A stretch of DNA of 29,524 nt from a virus. The stretch's first letter is position 1; every line of letters begins with the position of its first letter. This document shows positions 22,301 to 29,124 of this stretch, in pieces. The notes beneath the pieces were generated by a model. The model did no database searches, was not told the DNA's origin, and saw only the letters and a list, made by a program, of their open reading frames with translations. Position numbers and translations under genes: made by a program. The stretch covers positions 1-29,524 of the IMG/VR virus record IMGVR_UViG_3300020420_000047, one strand, 5' to 3'.

Positions 22301-22690
22301 TTAGTAAGTACCAATAGTCAATGCACCTGTGCCTTGAAATGCAACAGTCATTTCGACAAGTCCATCGTGTGCAGCACTTCTAGTAATATCAGTTACAATA
22401 GCACTTCCTGACAGCTTATATGCACCACTTCCTGTACCTTCAGGTGCTAGATTTAAAGTAAATGAAGATCCTATAGTCAAAGAAACTTGACCACTTGTAT
22501 CAGTATCATCAAAGAATAAATCTATTGAACCTGAAAATTCAGTAAGAGTAGCTTCAAATGTTTTTGCTGAGTCACCCATAGAAGTTGATTCTGTAGTGTC
22601 ACCTGTTTGTGTGATACTGTAAGACCTAACTTCTGCTAAAGCATTACTGCCTGTCTGTACTACACCAGCTTTACCTGTAAATGTTGCCAT
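22301..22690 (-). CDS. Major tail (tube) protein
   Basis: 129 residues, beta-rich, starting MATFTGKAGVVQTGSNALAE. Motifs EVRSYSITQTGDTTESTSMG (the 'W/Y-S ... T-T-D' strand pattern of tail tubes) and EFSGSIDLFFDDTDT followed by LSGSAIVTDI fit the tail tube fold. It stacks in rings to make the tail shaft. It lies where lambda gpV lies, ahead of the chaperone and tape-measure genes, and is smaller than gpV because it lacks the Ig-like domain. Confidence 0.85.
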   Translation of the reverse strand: MATFTGKAGVVQTGSNALAEVRSYSITQTGDTTESTSMGDSAKTFEATLTEFSGSIDLFFDDTDTSGQVSLTIGSSFTLNLAPEGTGSGAYKLSGSAIVTDITRSAAHDGLVEMTVAFQGTGALTIGTY

Positions 22691-22692
22691 CT

Positions 22693-22830
22693 TTAATCCT
22701 CTTTAGATTTTGTTTTAATTTTAGACTCTTTTTCAAGAGTCCACCCATTTGCTTTAAGATTTTCTACTTCAGAGTCAAAAACAATAATTTTGCTTTTGCC
22801 ATCAGAAGAAACCATTACATTTTTATCCAT
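22693..22830 (-). CDS. Small protein between tail terminator and tail tube genes
   Basis: 45 residues starting MDKNVMVSSDGKSKIIVFDS and ending in a lysine/glutamate tail. The ATG at 22830 has AGAGG eight bases upstream, and its stop lies two bases before the tail tube gene's ATG at 22690. Placement and ribosome site argue that it is real. The compact N-terminus followed by NLKANGW recalls short phage proteins of the 'xxKAxGW' kind found near head and tail joining genes. Function unknown. Confidence 0.68.
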   Translation of the reverse strand: MDKNVMVSSDGKSKIIVFDSEVENLKANGWTLEKESKIKTKSKED

Positions 22831-22841
22831 AATAAAAACCT

Positions 22842-23288
22842 CTATAAAGCGACATCTGCTGCCACTTCTGTAGTTTGATAACCTATATTATATACCATAG
22901 TCATTACTGCGATAGGTTGTTCACCCTCACCATTATAATTTATTTCTGTAGAATCTAGGAAAGAATCTCTGGCTAAATTATTGTGAGTTACATCTGCACC
23001 CATAGCAGCTTCAACTTCTTTTGCAATTGTGTCGATTGTATCGTCATAATTGCTATTTGCTTTGACATACGTTTCAACTACTAGAGATAAATTCCTTTGT
23101 AATGTCCTTGTTGAACCCATTTCTAGTAATTCTGAATCTTCAGATTTTGTATAAATAATTATTGCTGGTAACTTAGAATCTTCTAAATTATAAACTCTAC
23201 TTTGAAAAACATTAGAACCTGTGGTTGTCAAACCTGTCAAAGTTGTGCCTACCCTTTCTCTAATTTGTTGTCTAATGTGATTTGCCAT
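22842..23288 (-). CDS. Tail terminator protein (gpU-like)
   Basis: 148 residues with N-terminal helix (MANHIRQQIRERVGTTLTGL), the strand pattern SKLPAIIIYTKSEDSELLEM, RNLSLVVETYVKAN and a C-terminal segment IAVMTMVYNIGYQT. It fits the tail terminator/minor tail protein U fold that caps the tail and joins it to the head. It occupies lambda's U position, between the FII-like gene (whose stop overlaps this ATG) and the tail tube. Confidence 0.72.
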   Translation of the reverse strand: MANHIRQQIRERVGTTLTGLTTTGSNVFQSRVYNLEDSKLPAIIIYTKSEDSELLEMGSTRTLQRNLSLVVETYVKANSNYDDTIDTIAKEVEAAMGADVTHNNLARDSFLDSTEINYNGEGEQPIAVMTMVYNIGYQTTEVAADVAL

Positions 23289-23635
23289 TATTGCTCTTGT
23301 AATATTAAAGCTGTAATACCTGTGTTGTCAGGTTGGACATTTACAACTGAATAAGTTTTTGCACTTTTGATAGTGTTACCATCTAAATCGGTTTGTGCTG
23401 AAAAAGCCAACGAATCTCCATGACTTGCAGAAGATACATCTTTAGTTTTGCAATATGCGACAGGTGTACTGCCTTCCACACCAACAGTCAGGCCGTCTAC
23501 TGATAAATATTCATCTTCCAGAATTACCTTGATAGTAGAAGCAGAACCGCCTGATGGCGTATATGTAGCAGAAACACCATGTCCAAATGAAGCGTCAAAG
23601 TAGCCATCAAAATCAGCATCAAATTCTAAAGCCAT
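23288..23635 (-). CDS. Head-tail attachment protein (lambda gpFII-like)
   Basis: 115 residues. The segments ATYTPSGGSASTIKVILEDE, VGVEGSTPVAYCKTKDVSSA, HGDSLAF and YSVVNVQPDNTGITALIL line up by eye with lambda gpFII (there VEGSSPSLFVRTDEV, RRGDTL and VDRVSPDDGGSCHLWL). It forms the ring on which the completed tail docks. The neighbours, a small capsid-associated gene upstream and a gpU-like gene downstream, fit the lambda order. Confidence 0.78.
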   Translation of the reverse strand: MALEFDADFDGYFDASFGHGVSATYTPSGGSASTIKVILEDEYLSVDGLTVGVEGSTPVAYCKTKDVSSASHGDSLAFSAQTDLDGNTIKSAKTYSVVNVQPDNTGITALILQEQ

Positions 23636-23842
23636 TTATTTGCCTTTTCTTTTTTTAACTTTGACTTCTGATTTTTCTAAACCTATGCTTCTATCTTTTT
23701 TTTCAGATACTTTGCCTTGTGATATTTCTGCCTTGCCATAACTTATTAAAGTGTTAGCGGTATCGTTATCTAATTCGACAACATCACCAGCAGAAACTTT
23801 TTTACCAGAAGCCATTGTATCTCTAAGAATTAAAACTTTCAT
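23636..23842 (-). CDS. Small head-associated protein
   Basis: 68 residues starting MKVLILRDTMASGKKVSAGD. The ATG at 23842 follows aaaggaaagtaaa, so it is preferred over an upstream in-frame start that would cover the hairpin after the capsid gene. The pattern VLILRDTMASGKKVSAGDVVELDN and LISYGKAEI is common in small phage proteins next to capsid genes. The tail is very basic (KVKKRKGK). It might be a head decoration or joining protein. Moderately confident that the gene is real; function is by context. Confidence 0.75.
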   Translation of the reverse strand: MKVLILRDTMASGKKVSAGDVVELDNDTANTLISYGKAEISQGKVSEKKDRSIGLEKSEVKVKKRKGK

Positions 23843-23862
23843 TTTACTTTCCTTTTTTTTTG

Positions 23863-23895
23863 AAAGGGCAGTAGAGAAAACCCCTACTGCCTTTT
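23863..23895. terminator. Strong hairpin after the capsid gene (attenuator or stability element)
   Basis: Left arm ggcagtag (23867-23874) pairs with ctactgcc (23884-23891) around a 9-base loop, extended by aaa/ttt pairs. In the leftward transcript it lies about 20 bases after the capsid stop codon. It is not followed by a clean U-run, so full termination is doubtful. It may raise capsid mRNA stability or reduce read-through. Confidence 0.6.
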
Positions 23896-23914
23896 CAGTT
23901 GTTAAGACCATCTA

Positions 23915-26626
23915 TTAACTTGCGTTACAGAATGATACTGCGTGTCTTACAGCAACATCAACTGATTGCAATGCAACCACTCTTACTGTACCAGAAGTAC
24001 TATTAGTAAAAGGATCCACAACTATATCAAGACCGCCAAAGAAACCTATTAATAGGTCATTGAAGTTTCCAAATACATAGTTGTTTGCAGTTAATTGATT
24101 TGATACCACTACAGGATAACCATTAACCTGATTGTTCTCCGCAACAAATAAACCACTACCAGAATCTTTAGCAGTTGTTTTCAAAGTTCCAAAGTTTGTA
24201 GGGTTAATGATGTAAGCTAAATCGCCTACTAAAGCATTATCTACAGCTACAGCAGTTTCAATAGATACCATTTCTGCAAAAGTTGGTGCAGCAGCACTAC
24301 TTAAAGAAACAGTATTGATACCTGAAGTGTTAGTGATACCTGTCGGATTTCCACTTGAGCCACTACCTTCTAAAGCACCATCATCAATTGCAATTGCCAT
24401 TGATTTTGCTAGATCGTCACGAACTAAATTTTCAACATCTAAAGATGATTGAAGCATAAGCTGACGAGTTATATCAGTATGCACTCCTAAAGTCTTAGGT
24501 GTCATGGTTACAGAACCAATTACCATTTCAGACTCACCTGATGCACCACCTTCTGAACTAATAAATGCAGCAGAAGCAGCAGATGTTTTCTTAGGGATTT
24601 TTACATCACCTGATAGTCCATTTAGATTTGTAGCTAATGGCATTACAGCAGATGAATTTCTAAGTACATCAATAAAACTTTCAGGTCTAAAGTCTTGCCC
24701 TATAAGTCCAGCATCATCGGAAGCATTTAAATCTCTTGTGTTCCAATTAGCCATTACTTCAGGCGGTAACATTATACCTTGTGCAGTTCTGCCATAGTGT
24801 TTTGATGCTTCTTCTGAACATTCAAATTCAAATTCTGCATCCCTTTGTGCTTTTCTGTCAGTAGGATTTGCTAAAGCATTTATTGCTTTCATAATCGAAA
24901 ACTGACGGACTTGCTTTTTACTCATGCCAATTTCAGCAGTTTCTAAAGGTTTGTCAGTTGCTATATTTTCTAACAAAATACCTCTAAATTCTTCTACTGA
25001 GTTGCCATCTTGAATTGCCTTGTCAGCTAAATCTCTTCTGTTGTGTCTAACAGCTAAATCCATAATTTCTTTAGAATTTCTTACGAATTCGGCTTTAGCT
25101 TCAGCAACAGATTGTTCTCTAACTTCATCAAGGTTTATTTCATTTTTAACTTCTTCAGTCATTGTCATTACCTTTATGGTTGTTTGTTTATCTTTAGAAC
25201 GACCCACTCCTACTTGCATAGAAGCGTCTGCTGGTACAGAAACAATTGACACCTCTAATGGTGTCGTTTTCACTCTGTACACAGGCTTATCATCTTCCAT
25301 TTCCCTCATTCGTTCCATGCCATTTATTTTGTAGCCAACGCTGATATTTTGACGAATACCATCTTTGACATCTTGAAATATTTCTTCTGCCAATTCGCCT
25401 CGACCAAAGCGAACTATTGCCTTTGCACTTTTTTCAGAAGAATTTATTTCATACCTTTCGACCACTCCAATTTGTTTTGTCATGTCATGGTCAAGTAATA
25501 AAGGACTTCTGCCACTACCAATAAAACTAGCGTCAATGTCCTCTTCAGAATGTGAGATTATCTCCATGCCAAAATCTCTTTCAACAGGTTCTTCGGAACT
25601 GACTCCGATTCTCACTCTTCTGTTTTCTTCATCGATGTGTGATGCTCTTGAAAGGTCTAGAGTTCGATAGACAATATCGGACTTATCTAGTCTTTCTTCT
25701 TCATCTTCATCTTTTTCTTCATCATGGTATGGACGAGATTCCATCATTTCTTTGTCCTCATCTTCCATACTTTCCATCATACCCTCATGCTTCGCAAATG
25801 ATACAACATAAGTATCATCTGTTTCTTCCACATTAAGGATATGTCTATTTTCTTTATATTCCATAGATTTATCCTCTTTGTTTTTGGTTGATAAAGGGTG
25901 TCCTTCAGGAAGCAAATCTTGGTCATGTTTGCCACCCTGAAATCTTCCATTCCGCAAAGCGAAAAGGAAACTGTTTACTCTCGCATACGCCCATTGTTCA
26001 GCAGAACCAACATTAGGTCTTACTGAAGCAGGATTGGTTTTGTATGCACCAATACCTCTTTCAAAGACTGCGAGTAATGTTCTATAAGTTGTTCTTTTGG
26101 TTGTTGCATTTCCTACTTCTTCATTATGTTCTTCAACCTTTTTTTTCAATCCTTTTTCGACAGCATCAGAAACTTGTCTGTCTTGTTGTGCTTGACTAGC
26201 TGAACCAGATTCTTTTTGTTCTACATATTTGATAGCTTCTAAAACTACATCTTTCATTCTTTGTTCACCCAATGTTCCTATAACTCCCCACTTCATTTGT
26301 GCTATAACACCTGCAATATTTGATGGTCTGGCTTTTTTTTCACCAGATTTAAATTGGCTACCATCTTCAAAATGTCTTGCAACCCATGCTTCTCTTTCTT
26401 TAATCCAAGAAAGCACTCCTTCTGTTTCTTCGCCGTTTCTTGCTTTAGTCCATAAATTGAATGCTTCATTACCTCTAATGTTGCCACCAGCTTTGTAAAT
26501 ATCTGGGTCATTTTCTTTGACACCAGCAATGAAACCATAATCAAATTGTGGATAATTTGAATTTCGTAAAGAAATTTTTTTATCTTCACCTTTGGTTGGG
26601 AAATCAGTCAGATCGTGTTTACTCAT
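23915..26626 (-). CDS. N-module, prohead protease and HK97-type major capsid protein in one ORF
   Basis: 903 residues in a single frame. Residues 1-140 (ISLRNSNYPQFDYGF, WIKEREAWVARHFEDGSQ) and about 155-245 (TTYRTLLAVFERGIGAYKTN, QWAYARVNSFLFALRNGRFQ) are two modules known to me from phage head genes. An acidic, probably disordered linker follows (280-312). Residues 315-480 are the HK97-type protease, with likely catalytic His380 in LLLDHD and Ser429 in NISVGY. Residues 490-580 look like a scaffold-like delta domain and 620-903 like the HK97 capsid fold. The ATG at 26626 has AAGGTGG upstream; a TTG nine codons earlier overlaps portal. Two internal ATGs with ribosome sites lie at domain borders. 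Confidence 0.87.
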   Translation of the reverse strand: MSKHDLTDFPTKGEDKKISLRNSNYPQFDYGFIAGVKENDPDIYKAGGNIRGNEAFNLWTKARNGEETEGVLSWIKEREAWVARHFEDGSQFKSGEKKARPSNIAGVIAQMKWGVIGTLGEQRMKDVVLEAIKYVEQKESGSASQAQQDRQVSDAVEKGLKKKVEEHNEEVGNATTKRTTYRTLLAVFERGIGAYKTNPASVRPNVGSAEQWAYARVNSFLFALRNGRFQGGKHDQDLLPEGHPLSTKNKEDKSMEYKENRHILNVEETDDTYVVSFAKHEGMMESMEDEDKEMMESRPYHDEEKDEDEEERLDKSDIVYRTLDLSRASHIDEENRRVRIGVSSEEPVERDFGMEIISHSEEDIDASFIGSGRSPLLLDHDMTKQIGVVERYEINSSEKSAKAIVRFGRGELAEEIFQDVKDGIRQNISVGYKINGMERMREMEDDKPVYRVKTTPLEVSIVSVPADASMQVGVGRSKDKQTTIKVMTMTEEVKNEINLDEVREQSVAEAKAEFVRNSKEIMDLAVRHNRRDLADKAIQDGNSVEEFRGILLENIATDKPLETAEIGMSKKQVRQFSIMKAINALANPTDRKAQRDAEFEFECSEEASKHYGRTAQGIMLPPEVMANWNTRDLNASDDAGLIGQDFRPESFIDVLRNSSAVMPLATNLNGLSGDVKIPKKTSAASAAFISSEGGASGESEMVIGSVTMTPKTLGVHTDITRQLMLQSSLDVENLVRDDLAKSMAIAIDDGALEGSGSSGNPTGITNTSGINTVSLSSAAAPTFAEMVSIETAVAVDNALVGDLAYIINPTNFGTLKTTAKDSGSGLFVAENNQVNGYPVVVSNQLTANNYVFGNFNDLLIGFFGGLDIVVDPFTNSTSGTVRVVALQSVDVAVRHAVSFCNAS
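25160..25175 (-). promoter_or_regulatory. Internal ribosome site and start before the capsid domain
   Basis: AAAGG (25171-25175) lies eight bases before ATG (25160-25162), in frame, opening the product MTEEVKNEINLDEVREQ. It falls exactly between the protease and delta/capsid domains, so a free capsid protein of about 415 residues could be made from it. Confidence 0.5.
25862..25878 (-). promoter_or_regulatory. Internal ribosome site and start before the protease domain
   Basis: AAGAGG (25873-25878) lies eight bases before ATG (25862-25864), in frame, opening MEYKENRHILNVEETDD. It lies at the border of the N-module and the linker plus protease, so a product without the N-module is possible. 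Confidence 0.48.
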
Positions 26627-28118
26627 CGTTCCCACCTTGAATATCAGCTTCAACAGGTATTTTCATACCAAAAGGTTGGAATGCTGTTTTAACACCATAT
26701 TGTTCTGCCAACTTTTGTTCTCTTTCATGTTGTTCAAATAACTCCTCAACATCCCTACCATAGTTTGCTTGAACATCTTGAAATGTTACTAGACCTGACT
26801 GCATACCACTTATTGAAGCCATCATTTCTTTTTGTGGGTCTACCCATGAAAAACTTCTTGGTATAAAGTTTGCTGAATTAGCAAACTTATCGTATCTGCT
26901 CATTGGCAAAGGTTGGTTGGTACTTGGAGATGTTGAGATAGCACCACTTGATATTGACATCTCTAACCATTTTTCAAAAACAGGTCTAACGAAATGGTCA
27001 ATGGTAAATCTTTGATATAGTCTGTACATTTCTCTATCTTCTAAAGCACCTGCCCTTAATGAACTGTAATTTACTGAACTTAGGTCATTTGTTAAAGCGT
27101 GATAAGAAATGTTTAAACCAGAAGCAATGCTTCTTAAAACCTGAGTGCTAAATGATTCAAAAGCTGATGTTGGGTGGTCAGGATCAAAAGCCTTGAAATC
27201 CATACCTGCTGGTAGTTGCTCAAATGTTCCAGCTTCAGCGTTCATTATTGGAACATATTCTTCATCTTCGCCATCACCCACATAGCCATCACCATCAGGA
27301 GAAACAAAGAAACCCATCTTACTTGCCGATACTCTTGCAGAAACTATTTCAGCTTCTAAATAACCATTTAATAATTTTATGTTTGCCATCGCTGACGAAG
27401 TAAATGGTACACCTCTATTTTGTTCAGGTCTGTTAGGTATGTAAGCATGAATCATTTCATCTGCATTGACTCTGATGTGTTTTTGATTTGCATAGAATTG
27501 ATTATCAAATGGGTGATTAGCAAAAAGATGGTAGGCAACAGGTTTGTTTTTTGCATTTAATTCAACTCCCATTTTAATTTTATTACCGCCCTTTTCTGCA
27601 TTGTCATTTTTAGTTTCGTCTAAATGGTCTGCTTCCAAAAACTCTATCTGATAACCAAACTCTGAATCTCTCGATTTGACATGACGAACTAACACTTCAC
27701 CATCCCTTGCTAAAGATTCAATAAATAATTTTTGACAGTCTATAAATGTCAATCTGCCATTGGTTGTACAATTACCCAACCTACACCATTGATGCCATTT
27801 TTGTTCAATAATTCTATTTGCTACTAAATCCAAACTGCCATCATCGTTTCTTGCTTTCATTGATAAACGAATACCATTGTTGCCAACAACATTTGATTGC
27901 ATAAGATTTAAATATCTTTGCACATAACTATCGTTTCTGGCCAAATCCCTTGATCTATCTCTAAGCAGTCTGAGATTAGTTTTTATTTCTTCATCAGCAG
28001 ATGTAGAAGTTTGTAAAAAATCAGAAAACAATCTGCCTGTACTTGCACCATTGTATTTTCTTAAATTTAATGTTTTTCTTCTTTTTGGTTTTCTTGTAAA
28101 TCTATCGTACCAAGCCAT
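26619..28118 (-). CDS. Portal protein (lambda gpB family)
   Basis: 499 residues. Blocks of the Phage_portal_2 (lambda) family are present: RDLARNDSYVQRYLNLMQSN, VVGNNGIRLSMKAR, SLARDGEVLVRHV, YQIEFLEADHLDE, GVPFTSSAMANIKLLNGYLE and LNISYHALTNDLSSVNYSS. It forms the dodecameric ring through which DNA enters and leaves. The start overlaps the connector stop as tgATGG; the end overlaps the capsid-fusion start by eight bases. Confidence 0.92.
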   Translation of the reverse strand: MAWYDRFTRKPKRRKTLNLRKYNGASTGRLFSDFLQTSTSADEEIKTNLRLLRDRSRDLARNDSYVQRYLNLMQSNVVGNNGIRLSMKARNDDGSLDLVANRIIEQKWHQWCRLGNCTTNGRLTFIDCQKLFIESLARDGEVLVRHVKSRDSEFGYQIEFLEADHLDETKNDNAEKGGNKIKMGVELNAKNKPVAYHLFANHPFDNQFYANQKHIRVNADEMIHAYIPNRPEQNRGVPFTSSAMANIKLLNGYLEAEIVSARVSASKMGFFVSPDGDGYVGDGEDEEYVPIMNAEAGTFEQLPAGMDFKAFDPDHPTSAFESFSTQVLRSIASGLNISYHALTNDLSSVNYSSLRAGALEDREMYRLYQRFTIDHFVRPVFEKWLEMSISSGAISTSPSTNQPLPMSRYDKFANSANFIPRSFSWVDPQKEMMASISGMQSGLVTFQDVQANYGRDVEELFEQHEREQKLAEQYGVKTAFQPFGMKIPVEADIQGGNDE

Positions 28119-28708
28119 CAGAATTTAACCTCTATCGTATTACCTGACCTTTGTTTATTTTTAATTCTAGCCTTTTTAATTTCTTCCAAGTATTCAGCAT
28201 GGTATCTATCTCTAAATGTTAATAATTCATCTATAGACATTCTTGATAAAGAACGACCAGCTATTGAAAAAGAAGATTGATCTATTGATGCTCTATTCTC
28301 CAAAACAGCTTCTATATTATCCAAGACCTTTTTTGCGTGACTTCTTAAATCAGCATTGGTATTAGCTAGATTTTTAACTACTGTGCTTCTGCCTGTATCA
28401 ATCCTAATTCTTTGTGAATCGGATGTCCTAGTAATAAAAGCGTTCCAAATATAATCGCCATCAGAATAACTAGCTGTAGTTGAAGATGCTACTTCAACAA
28501 AATAAGTATCATCGGCTTCGGTTGCTGTGATATCAAACTTATGACTGCCACCGCCACCACTATCTTCGTGAAATTCATAAGTAAGTGCATAAGCAGATGT
28601 AGGATATTCGTCAGCAATATCATCTCTACGCCACAATAATCTATCACCCACTACGATAGTGTCAGGTTCTTGTGTTGGATAATTGGCTCTGTCAAATAGG
28701 TTGGACAT
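28118..28708 (-). CDS. Head-tail connector with gpW-like C-terminal domain
   Basis: 196 residues. The N-terminal 110 residues are beta-rich (DTIVVGDRLLWRRDDIADEY, THE Gly-rich loop EDSGGGGSHKF). The C-terminal 80 (LRSHAKKVLDNIEAVLENRA, DQSSFSIAGRSLSRMSIDEL, LTFRDRYHAEYLEEI) match gpW-type head completion proteins, which typically carry the (S/A)Y(S/T)I-x-GR-x(L/M) pattern. It should plug the portal after packaging. It is the first gene of the structural run after the + strand insert, and a two-domain version of lambda W. Confidence 0.78.
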   Translation of the reverse strand: MSNLFDRANYPTQEPDTIVVGDRLLWRRDDIADEYPTSAYALTYEFHEDSGGGGSHKFDITATEADDTYFVEVASSTTASYSDGDYIWNAFITRTSDSQRIRIDTGRSTVVKNLANTNADLRSHAKKVLDNIEAVLENRASIDQSSFSIAGRSLSRMSIDELLTFRDRYHAEYLEEIKKARIKNKQRSGNTIEVKF

Positions 28709-28753
28709 ACTCTAAATACAAAAATTTCTTCTAAAAAGATAGAATTAAAAAGC

Positions 28754-28762
28754 ATTTTATCA
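28754..28762 (-). promoter_or_regulatory. Possible leftward promoter for head genes
   Basis: On the minus strand TGATAAAAT, an extended -10-like sequence, lies about 45 bases upstream of the connector ATG. No good -35 is seen. A promoter is expected here because the terminator at 29093-29124 should stop transcription coming from terL. Confidence 0.3.
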
Positions 28763-28801
28763 TTAAAAGATAAATAAAATTAATTTAATTTATTTGTAAA
28801 T

Positions 28802-28859
28802 AATAGTTGTAATTTTTTGAAAAGTTGCTAATATAATAACCATAATTTACAAAAAGGAG
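28802..28859 (+). promoter_or_regulatory. Rightward promoter/operator copy 3
   Basis: AATAGTTGTAA (28802-28812) lies 19 bases before a perfect TATAAT (28832-28837), which is 28 bases from the ATG. The leader ends aaaaaggagaaaattATG, as in the other two copies. It drives the isolated + strand gene at 28866. Confidence 0.65.
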
Positions 28860-28865
28860 AAAATT

Positions 28866-29081
28866 ATGAAAAAAATTAGTCAAGAAAAATTAAATGCTTA
28901 TAGTTCTCAAAAACTATTACAAATTTTACAACAATCTTTTATGGCTAGAACTTTAGCAAAAAAAGATAGCAAAATATCTTCTAAAGATATTGGTGAAATA
29001 CAAAAAGAAATAGTTAAAACTATTTGGAAAAACTTTCCTGAAGTAGCAAAAAAAGAAGGTTTAAGAAAATTTAGAAATTAA
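28866..29081 (+). CDS. Isolated + strand small gene in the morphogenesis operon
   Basis: 71 residues starting MKKISQEKLNAYSSQKLLQI, basic and helical (SFMARTLAKKDSKISSKDIG, EIQKEIVKTIWKNFPEVAKK), with no known motif. Its size and charge would fit a DNA- or RNA-binding protein. It stands on the strand opposite all neighbours, with its own promoter (copy 3), a perfect AAGGAG site and a terminator 12-40 bases downstream: the layout of a moron, a late-added autonomous gene. Its promoter links it to the rightward early genes, so it may be early. Function unknown. Confidence 0.8.
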   Translation: MKKISQEKLNAYSSQKLLQILQQSFMARTLAKKDSKISSKDIGEIQKEIVKTIWKNFPEVAKKEGLRKFRN

Positions 29082-29092
29082 TTTTTACCTAA

Positions 29093-29124
29093 CAAAAAAG
29101 CCACCTAATCAGGTGGCTTTTTTT
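29093..29124. terminator. Bidirectional rho-independent terminator
   Basis: A perfect stem agccacct (29099-29106) with aggtggct (29111-29118), loop aatc, flanked by a run of A on the left and a run of T (29118-29125) on the right. It works in both directions: for the + strand gene ending at 29081 and for terL, whose stop codon lies at its edge. Confidence 0.92.
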
